This document shows, one piece after another, positions 30,571 to 35,755 of a DNA stretch of 35,755 nt (position 1 is the stretch's first letter; each line of letters opens with the position of its first letter). The stretch is taken from positions 1 through 35,755 of the forward strand of contig USCI01000013.1 of assembly GCA_900553255.1 (NCBI GenBank), given 5' to 3'. Below the pieces are notes generated by a model that had not been told where the DNA came from, did not search any database, and worked only from the letters and a program-made list of their open reading frames with translations. This DNA comes from an uncultured Oscillospiraceae bacterium. Lineage in GTDB: Bacteria > Bacillota > Clostridia > Oscillospirales > Acutalibacteraceae. Position numbers and translations under genes: made by a program.

Positions 30571-31770
30571 TTAGCCGCCGGCCAGGCGCGCCGTATCCTG
30601 TGCAATCATGTATTCCTCATCGGTGGGGATCACCATCGTATGCACGCGGGCACCCGGAGCGCTGATATCCGCTTCGCTGCCCCGCGGCAGGGAGGCGTTT
30701 TTCTCCTCGTCGATCGCGATGCCGAAGAAATCCATATCCCGGCAGACGTTCTGCCGCAGCTCGTGGTCGTTTTCCCCGATGCCTGCGGTGAATACCAGTG
30801 CGTCAATACCGTTCATCTCCGCCACATAGCTGCCGATGTATTTCTTGATCTCGTTATAGAGGATGTTCAGCGCAAGCTGGGCGCGGGGATTGCCCGCGGC
30901 GGCTGCGTCGCAGATATTGCGGGAGTCGTTCGACAGGCCGCTCACCCCCAGGAAGCCGGACCGCTTATTGAGCAGGTCCTCAACATCCTGCGCGGACATA
31001 TGCTCGGTTTTCATCAGATACGGGATAATGGTCGGGTCGATGCTACCGCTGCGGGTGCCCATGAGCAGCCCCTCCTGCGGCGTGAAGCCCATCGAGGTGT
31101 CGATCGCGGTGCCGCGGTCAACCGCTGTAACCGAAGAGCCGTTGCCGAGATGGCAGGTGATGATCTTCAGTTCCTCAATCGGCCGGCCCAGCCGCTCGGC
31201 CGCCTTGGCGGACACATAGCGGTGTGAGGTGCCGTGGAAGCCGTAGCGCCGGATCTTCTTTTCTTCATACAGCTCATACGGCAGCGGATAAATGTACCGG
31301 AAATCCTTCATATCGGAATAGAAGGATGTGTCGAACACCGCCACCTGCGGTGTATGCGGCATCCGGCGGCGGCAGGCTTCGATGCCCTTGATGGCCGGCG
31401 GGCCGTGCAGCGGGTTGAGCGGCACGATGCTGTACAGATAAGCCACCATTTCGTCGTCCACTCGTGCGGACGCCTTGTATTTCTCCCCGCCGTGCGCCAC
31501 CCGGTGGCCGACCGCATCGATCTCATCGACCGAGCTGAGCACCCCGTGAACCGGGTCGGTCAGCAGACCGAGCACCAGCTCCAGCGCGTCGTCATGGTTC
31601 TTAAGCTCGATCTCCGCCTTATACGGCAGCGCACCCGGGCGCTTATGCGTAACGGTGCCGCCGGCGCCAATGCGCTCGCAGATCCCTTTGGCCAGCACCT
31701 TGCCGGTATCCATGTCAAACACCTGATACTTCAGCGAGGAGCTGCCGGAATTGATAACCAGTATTTTCAT
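30571..31770 (-). CDS. ackA: acetate (or propionate/lactate) kinase
   Basis: A 399-residue acetate kinase. MKILVINSGSSSLKY opens the fold, FDTSFY (residues 152-157) holds the conserved Phe-Asp pair, FHGTSHRYV and HLGNGSS carry phosphate-binding residues, and FTAGIGEND gives the ATP loop. It should make ATP from the acyl-phosphate produced by PduL. No encapsulation helix is present, so it probably works in the cytoplasm. It follows rhaB by two bases; the GGAGG site is in the last codons of rhaB, so translation is coupled. Which acyl-phosphate is used (propionyl, acetyl or lactyl) cannot be told. Confidence 0.95.
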   Translation of the reverse strand: MKILVINSGSSSLKYQVFDMDTGKVLAKGICERIGAGGTVTHKRPGALPYKAEIELKNHDDALELVLGLLTDPVHGVLSSVDEIDAVGHRVAHGGEKYKASARVDDEMVAYLYSIVPLNPLHGPPAIKGIEACRRRMPHTPQVAVFDTSFYSDMKDFRYIYPLPYELYEEKKIRRYGFHGTSHRYVSAKAAERLGRPIEELKIITCHLGNGSSVTAVDRGTAIDTSMGFTPQEGLLMGTRSGSIDPTIIPYLMKTEHMSAQDVEDLLNKRSGFLGVSGLSNDSRNICDAAAAGNPRAQLALNILYNEIKKYIGSYVAEMNGIDALVFTAGIGENDHELRQNVCRDMDFFGIAIDEEKNASLPRGSEADISAPGARVHTMVIPTDEEYMIAQDTARLAGG

Positions 31771-31772
31771 CG

Positions 31773-33251
31773 TTATGCCTCCAGACCGATCGCTTTCAGG
31801 AAACGCTGATAAGCCTCCGCATAGACCTGCGGTTTCTTGGGCGTGTACTGCTTGAGCGTCTCGGACGCTTCCACAATACGCCTCGCCTCCTTGATATCCC
31901 TGATTTCCCCGAGCGCGATCAGCTGCACCGCGATATTGCCCATGGCGGTCGCCTCAATCGGGCCGGCCTTCACCAGGCAGTTGCAGGCGTCCGCCGTCAT
32001 CTGGCAGAGCAGCCGGTCCTTGGTGCCGCCGCCGATCATATGGATCGCGTCATAGGTTTTCCCGGTGACCTCACGGATCGCCTCAAAGGAATACCGGTAT
32101 TTCATCGCCAGACTCTCATAGATGCAGCGCATGATCTCGCCGCGGGTCTGCGGCACAGTCTGTCCGGTCCGGCGGCAGTATTCCTGCACGCGGCGCGGCT
32201 GGTTGCCCGGCATCTCAAAGGACGGGTCGTCCGGATCGATGAAGCAGCGGAACGGCTCGATCTCCAGCGCCTCGCGCTCGAGGTCGGCATACGATACATC
32301 GAAGCCTTCCCGGATCCACTGCCGGCGCGATTCCTGGATCAGCCACAGCCCCATGATGTTTTTGAGCATCCGGGCGGTACGGCCGTAGCCGCCCTCATTG
32401 GTGAGGTTGAAGCGGCGGGAGGTCTCGTTGATGATCGGCGCCTTCAGCTCGGTGCCGAACAGCGACCAGGTGCCGCAGGATATGTAGATAAAGTCATCCT
32501 TCTGGGACGGCACCGCCGCCACCGCCGAACCGGTGTCGTGGGTGCACACCGCAATAACCGGAACCTGCGGGCAGCCGAGCTCCTCGCAGATATCGGCGCG
32601 AAGGGAGCCATACGGCGTACCCGGATCGATGATCTTCGGCAGGATGCGGGTCGGGATCCCCAGCCGCTCCAGCAGGTCATACGCCCAGTCGCCGGTTTTC
32701 GGGTCGAGCATCTGGGTGGTGGAAACCTCACTGTATTCCGCGTATTTCGCGCCGGTGAGGAAATAGGCCAGCAGGTCGGGCATCAGCAGCATCGTCTCCG
32801 TCCGCTCCAGCAGGTCGGGACGGTTTTCGACAAGGCTGACCAGCTGGAACACCGTATTCAGCCGCATCAGCTGGATGCCGGTGCGGTCATACAGCTCCTG
32901 CTGCGGCACCTTTTCATACGCTTTCTCCATCATGCCTACCGTGCGCTCGTCACGGTAGTGTACCGGATTGGCCACCAGCTGGCCATGCGCATCCAGCAGG
33001 CCGAAATCCACCCCCCAGGTGTCGATGCCGATCGCATCAAAGCCGCCCTGGTGAACCGCCTTGGTGATTCCCTGCTTGATCTCAAAAAACAGGCGCTGCA
33101 CATCCCAGTACAGCGTGCCGCACAGGTTGACCGGATCATTGGAGAACCGATGGATCTCCTGCATGGCGATTTTCCCGTCGGTATAGGTCGCCAGAATGGC
33201 CCGTCCGCTGGAGGCACCGAAATCAAAGGCCAGCACGCGTTTGGAAGCCAC
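31773..33251 (-). CDS. rhaB: rhamnulokinase (FGGY family)
   Basis: A 492-residue FGGY kinase. VLAFDFGASSGRAILATY is the N-terminal phosphate loop characteristic of rhamnulokinases, followed by GIDTWGVDFGLLD, NPVHYRDERT (the RhaB motif), and CTHDTGSAVAAVP. GGGTKDRLLCQMTADAC contains the C-terminal ATP-binding GGG. It phosphorylates L-rhamnulose at C1. I chose GTG 33251 because GAGGAG lies nine bases upstream; a TTG at 33260 is also in frame but too close to the site. It is between rhaA and ackA with tight spacing. Confidence 0.95.
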   Translation of the reverse strand: MASKRVLAFDFGASSGRAILATYTDGKIAMQEIHRFSNDPVNLCGTLYWDVQRLFFEIKQGITKAVHQGGFDAIGIDTWGVDFGLLDAHGQLVANPVHYRDERTVGMMEKAYEKVPQQELYDRTGIQLMRLNTVFQLVSLVENRPDLLERTETMLLMPDLLAYFLTGAKYAEYSEVSTTQMLDPKTGDWAYDLLERLGIPTRILPKIIDPGTPYGSLRADICEELGCPQVPVIAVCTHDTGSAVAAVPSQKDDFIYISCGTWSLFGTELKAPIINETSRRFNLTNEGGYGRTARMLKNIMGLWLIQESRRQWIREGFDVSYADLEREALEIEPFRCFIDPDDPSFEMPGNQPRRVQEYCRRTGQTVPQTRGEIMRCIYESLAMKYRYSFEAIREVTGKTYDAIHMIGGGTKDRLLCQMTADACNCLVKAGPIEATAMGNIAVQLIALGEIRDIKEARRIVEASETLKQYTPKKPQVYAEAYQRFLKAIGLEA

Positions 33252-33301
33252 AAGCAACAACTCCTCTGCATTTATATATGTAATAAAGGCGCCGGAGCGT
33301 T

Positions 33302-34549
33302 TTACCGCTTCAGCAGAACATCCGCCTCGTACTTTTTGACCTCATCCAGCCAGCTGAGTCCCGCGCCCGCGTTCTCACGCGCACAGTAATAATCCCAGAC
33401 CAGGCTGAACGGCGCGGCGCGGAATTCCTGGGTATAGGCCAGGCGGGAGCTCAGATCGCCGGAGGCTTCCATCGCCTTCATCTTGTCCACCGGCTGCAGC
33501 AGCGCGGCCAGCAGCGCCTTGCGGGTGTTGCGCGCACCGACCACCCAGGCCACAACCCGGTTGATCGAAGCGTCAAAATAGTCGGTCGCAATATACACAC
33601 GGCCCAGCGCATCCATACGCACCAGCTCTTCCATGATGGTGCGGGTCTCGTCATCGAACGCCACCACGTGGTCGGAATCCCAGCGGATCGGGCGGGAAAC
33701 ATGCAGCAGCAGCTTATCCTTAAAAGCGAGCATCGCCGACAGCTTCGCCGACACCATCTCGGTCGGATGGAAATGGCCGGTGTCAAAAGTGGCAATCACC
33801 TTATCGTTGCTCATGGCATAGCACATATAGAACTCATGGGAGCCCACGGTATACGCCTCGAGGCCGATGCCGAACACCTTGCTCTCGACCGCATCCACAA
33901 CGCCCGGGATGTCCTTGGCAAAGATCTGGTCGTAGCTGTCCTTGAGCCGCAGGCGGGGCGACAGCGTATCCACCGGGAACTCCTTCGAGCCGTCCGGCGT
34001 CCAGTGATTGATCACGCAGGGCTTGCCGGTGCGGGAGGCAAAGTAGCCGCCGATTTCCCGGCAGCGCTTGTCGTGCTCGATCCAGAAGCGGCGGACATCC
34101 TCATCCGCAGCGCTCAGGGTGCCATTCTCGCTCTTCGGGTGCGAGAAGAAGGTCGGGTTGAAGTCCAGGCCGTAGCCCTTCTCCACCGCCCAGTCAGCCC
34201 AGTTTTTGAAATGCTCCGGCGTAATCTCGTTGCGGTCGACCGGCTTGTCGCTCTCCAGATAACTCGCATGGATATTGACCTTTTTCACACCCGGGATATA
34301 ACGGAAAGCAAACTCCATATCACTGCGCAGCTGCTCCGGCGTACGGGCCTTGCCGGGATAGTTGCCGGTCGTCTGGATTCCACCGGTCAGCGCGCCGTCG
34401 CCATTCTCAAACCCGACGACGTCGTCACCCTGCCAGCAATGCAGCGACAACGGCGTGCTGTCGCAGATCTCGATCGCCTTATCCACGTCCACGCCGTACT
34501 GCGCATACAGCTCTTTCGCCAGTTCATAGCCTTTCTGCAGTTTGTCCAT
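33302..34549 (-). CDS. rhaA: L-rhamnose isomerase
   Basis: A 415-residue rhamnose isomerase (EC 5.3.1.14), converting L-rhamnose to L-rhamnulose. The whole protein fits the family: DKAIEICDSTPLSLHCWQGDDVVGFEN (in parts SLHCWQGDDV and GFEN), NIHASYLES, GLDFNPTFFSHP, CVINHWTPDGSKE, and the metal-binding FDTGHFHPTE then HVSRPIRWDSDHV. The length is typical. ATG 34549 has AAGGAAAG as ribosome binding site. It is the first gene of the long leftward operon and has two promoters upstream; it faces the divergent regulator gene. Confidence 0.97.
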   Translation of the reverse strand: MDKLQKGYELAKELYAQYGVDVDKAIEICDSTPLSLHCWQGDDVVGFENGDGALTGGIQTTGNYPGKARTPEQLRSDMEFAFRYIPGVKKVNIHASYLESDKPVDRNEITPEHFKNWADWAVEKGYGLDFNPTFFSHPKSENGTLSAADEDVRRFWIEHDKRCREIGGYFASRTGKPCVINHWTPDGSKEFPVDTLSPRLRLKDSYDQIFAKDIPGVVDAVESKVFGIGLEAYTVGSHEFYMCYAMSNDKVIATFDTGHFHPTEMVSAKLSAMLAFKDKLLLHVSRPIRWDSDHVVAFDDETRTIMEELVRMDALGRVYIATDYFDASINRVVAWVVGARNTRKALLAALLQPVDKMKAMEASGDLSSRLAYTQEFRAAPFSLVWDYYCARENAGAGLSWLDEVKKYEADVLLKR

Positions 34550-34573
34550 ATCACACTTTCCTTTCGATCAATA

Positions 34574-34596
34574 AACGTCATGTGAACAACGTCCAT
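34574..34596. repeat. AACGTC direct repeats in the rhaA leader
   Basis: AACGTCAT (34574-34581) and AACGTCCAT (34588-34596) are short direct repeats 14 bases apart, just upstream of the rhaA ribosome binding site and downstream of promoter P2. They may be part of an operator or chance. Confidence 0.3.
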
Positions 34597-34605
34597 TGAT
34601 TTTTT

Positions 34606-34634
34606 CTGACTATTTTGCTATGATCTATTATAAT
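34606..34634 (+). promoter_or_regulatory. promoter of the DeoR-family regulator gene
   Basis: -35 CTGACT (34606-34611), a 17-base spacer, perfect -10 TATAAT (34629-34634). The -10 overlaps the opposite-strand -10 of rhaA promoter P2. The regulator start codon is about 185 bases downstream, a long leader. Confidence 0.5.
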
Positions 34635-34656
34635 ACAGATTATTTTCGCTGTCTAT
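34611..34656. repeat. imperfect direct repeats flanking the shared -10 (operator candidate)
   Basis: TATTTTGCTATGATCTAT (from 34611) and TATTTTCGCTGTCTAT (from 34641) are related repeats whose starts are 30 bases apart, about three helical turns. They lie on either side of the shared -10 and cover the P2 -35. DeoR-family regulators often bind repeats in such positions, so these are candidate operator sites. Confidence 0.4.
34627..34655 (-). promoter_or_regulatory. rhaA-BMC operon promoter P2 (proximal)
   Basis: On the minus strand -35 TAGACA (34655-34650; 5 of 6), a 17-base spacer, perfect -10 TATAAT (34632-34627). The expected start leaves a leader of about 70 bases before rhaA. It shares the ATTATAAT core with the promoter of the divergent gene. 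Confidence 0.7.
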
Positions 34657-34793
34657 ACATGGCGTTAAAATCGATAAATGCGCACATTTTTTTCCCTTTC
34701 TGCGCGGAAATAAGCAGAACCGATCATTTTTCCCGCCATTTTGGATGCGGACAGGAAACAATCCCTTTGGCTATGCGGCCGCCGGCAAAATCC

Positions 34794-34822
34794 ATTATAC
34801 AATTGGGAAAGTGAGTTGTCAG
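34794..34822 (-). promoter_or_regulatory. rhaA-BMC operon promoter P1 (distal)
   Basis: On the minus strand -35 CTGACA (34822-34817; 5 of 6), 17-base spacer, perfect -10 TATAAT (34799-34794). The -35 touches the start codon of the regulator gene at 34825. Leader to rhaA is about 237 bases and overlaps the regulator's own leader on the opposite strand. Confidence 0.6.
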
Positions 34823-34824
34823 CC

Positions 34825-35565
34825 ATGCTACCACTCGAAAGACAAAACAAAATCCTGGAAATCCTTGCCGACCGGCAGGCCGTCTCGGTGGAGGAATTAT
34901 GCCACACCCTGTATTCCAGCGGAGCGACCATCCGCCGGGATCTGGCCATTCTGGAAAACAACGGCCTGCTGCGCCGCACCCACGGCGGCGCGGTATTTAT
35001 GGACGGCAGCGCCCGTGATTTTCCGCTGACACTGCGCGAAAATGAAAATCTCGTCCCCAAAATAACCATCGCACAGCGCGCACTGCCGTATATACGCGAT
35101 GGGCAGACCCTGTTTATGGACGCGAGCAGCACCGTCTGCCGGCTGGCGGAACGGCTCACCGGTTTCCAGAATCTGCGCGTAATCACCAACGGCCTGAAGA
35201 CCGCCAACATCCTGGCGGAAATCGACGGGATCGAGGTATATATCACCGGCGGCCGGCTGCGGGAAAACGCCAAGTCCCTGGTGGGCACCCAGGCGCTGGA
35301 TTTTGTCTCACGCTATCATGCCGATCTCGCTTTTTTCTCCTGCCGCGGTGTTTCCCCGGAGACCGGCGTAACCGAGGCCAACGAAGATGAGGCAGCGCTT
35401 AAACGCGCTTACGTGCGCAACGCACACCACGTGGTGCTGATGGTCGATTCCAGCAAGCTCGGTCAGCAATATTTCTGCCGTATCGCCGACCTGTCCAGCA
35501 TCTGGAAGCTGGTCACCGACGGGGAACTGCCGCCGGAATACGGCGGGAGCAGCACATTGCTTTAA
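34825..35565 (+). CDS. DeoR/GlpR-family transcriptional regulator
   Basis: A 246-residue DeoR-family protein. The N-terminal helix-turn-helix (about residues 18-40; SVEELCHTLYSSGATIRRDL and then RRTHGGAV) is the family mark. The C-terminal DeoR sensor domain has MDASSTVCRLAERL and VITNGLKTANILAE and a DLAFFSCRGVS pocket, where sugar phosphates usually bind. It most likely represses or controls the divergent rhamnose-BMC operon and responds to a sugar phosphate such as rhamnulose-1-phosphate; this is inference from position. The start ATG 34825 has only a weak GTGAG site; the frame reaches 34741, but that extension would cover promoter P1. No other gene follows before the tRNA promoter. Confidence 0.92.
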   Translation: MLPLERQNKILEILADRQAVSVEELCHTLYSSGATIRRDLAILENNGLLRRTHGGAVFMDGSARDFPLTLRENENLVPKITIAQRALPYIRDGQTLFMDASSTVCRLAERLTGFQNLRVITNGLKTANILAEIDGIEVYITGGRLRENAKSLVGTQALDFVSRYHADLAFFSCRGVSPETGVTEANEDEAALKRAYVRNAHHVVLMVDSSKLGQQYFCRIADLSSIWKLVTDGELPPEYGGSSTLL

Positions 35566-35641
35566 AGGCTGCGGGCTGCTATCCGGCCGGATGCGTAAAC
35601 GGCCGGAGTGAAAAAATCTTTGCTAAAATGAAAATTGGTAG

Positions 35642-35670
35642 TTGACAAGAGAGGGCAAATATTGTATGAT
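35642..35670 (+). promoter_or_regulatory. tRNA promoter
   Basis: Perfect -35 TTGACA (35642-35647), 17-base spacer, -10 TATGAT (35665-35670). The expected start is about 25 bases before the tRNA. Confidence 0.85.
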
Positions 35671-35701
35671 AATCACCGTCGCTGATGGGCGCGACAGGCT
35701 T

Positions 35702-35755
35702 GGGAGCATAGCTCAGCTGGGAGAGCACCTGCCTTACAAGCAGGGGGTCACAGGT
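35702..35755 (+). tRNA. tRNA-Val (anticodon TAC), cut by the window end
   Basis: The sequence opens with acceptor arm GGGAGCA, D-arm GCTC..GAGC with the AGCTGGGA loop, then anticodon arm CCTGC-CTTACAA-GCAGG with anticodon TAC (Val, GUA). The T-arm and 3' acceptor half lie outside the window. It is driven by the promoter just upstream and may head a tRNA cluster. Confidence 0.93.

Noticed and set aside
34741..34824. Longer N-terminus for the DeoR-family regulator
   Set aside because: The extra 28 residues would cover the rhaA distal promoter, start with a TTG lacking a ribosome binding site, and have no match to the family, which starts at MLPLERQNKIL.
35582..35607. Hairpin TCCGGCCG/CGGCCGGA after the DeoR-family gene, as a terminator
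   Set aside because: No T-run follows on the plus strand (GTGAAAAAATC). It may help RNA stability but I do not call it a terminator.

Overview
The window (35,755 bp, GC-rich, no replication or mobile genes) reads as the chromosome of a high-GC anaerobic Firmicute, probably a gut Clostridium-class bacterium of the Oscillospiraceae/Ruminococcaceae kind. The evidence is the gene types (NrdR, RadA, a CwlD-like amidase, a DUF1836 regulator, a YuaF/FloT-type pair), AGGAGG-like ribosome binding sites, sigma-A type promoters and the fermentative sugar pathway. The genus assignment is inference.

Left part (1 to about 21,000): housekeeping and accessory genes in short operons. In order these are a DUF1275 membrane protein, a secreted polysaccharide deacetylase, a UMF1-like MFS transporter with a large soluble insert, a leftward group (amidase, radA, CYTH protein, Gfo/Idh oxidoreductase), a polar amino acid ABC transporter (binding protein, permease, ATPase), a DUF1836 regulator with a striking set of inverted repeats at its promoter, an NfeD-like plus flotillin pair, nrdR with a small gene of unknown function upstream, a sugar-phosphate isomerase/epimerase, a small membrane protein, an alkyltransferase (Ogt), an AEC-family transporter, a DUF4203-like membrane protein, and a two-component system.

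Right part (21,105 to 34,825): one leftward, operon-like cluster for L-rhamnose breakdown built round a bacterial microcompartment (BMC). In transcription order: rhaA (isomerase), rhaB (kinase), ackA (acetate kinase), a class II sugar-phosphate aldolase with a C-terminal encapsulation helix, a 56-residue small protein, a PduO/HbpS-like fusion, a CoA-acylating aldehyde dehydrogenase, a zinc alcohol dehydrogenase, four BMC-H shell genes, pduL, a BMC-P vertex gene, a PduS/RnfC-like flavo-iron-sulfur protein and a PduT-like BMC-T shell protein, ending in a clear terminator. A divergent DeoR-family regulator lies at 34,825-35,565; its promoter shares its -10 region with one of two rhaA promoters. 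Expected flow: rhamnose to rhamnulose to rhamnulose-1-phosphate, cleaved to DHAP and L-lactaldehyde. The aldehyde is then handled in the shell by dehydrogenase, CoA-acylating dehydrogenase and PduL, and acetate kinase recovers ATP outside.

The most interesting points are in this cluster. No diol dehydratase (B12 or glycyl-radical) is present in the window, although a PduO-like protein with altered ATP-site residues is. One BMC-H carries a Lys/Ala/Pro-rich N-terminal tail and an internal ribosome binding site that should also give a tail-less form. Two cargo enzymes carry cysteine-rich linkers next to their encapsulation helices. The four BMC-H paralogues show three different pore loops. A tRNA-Val gene starts at the right edge and is cut by the window end.
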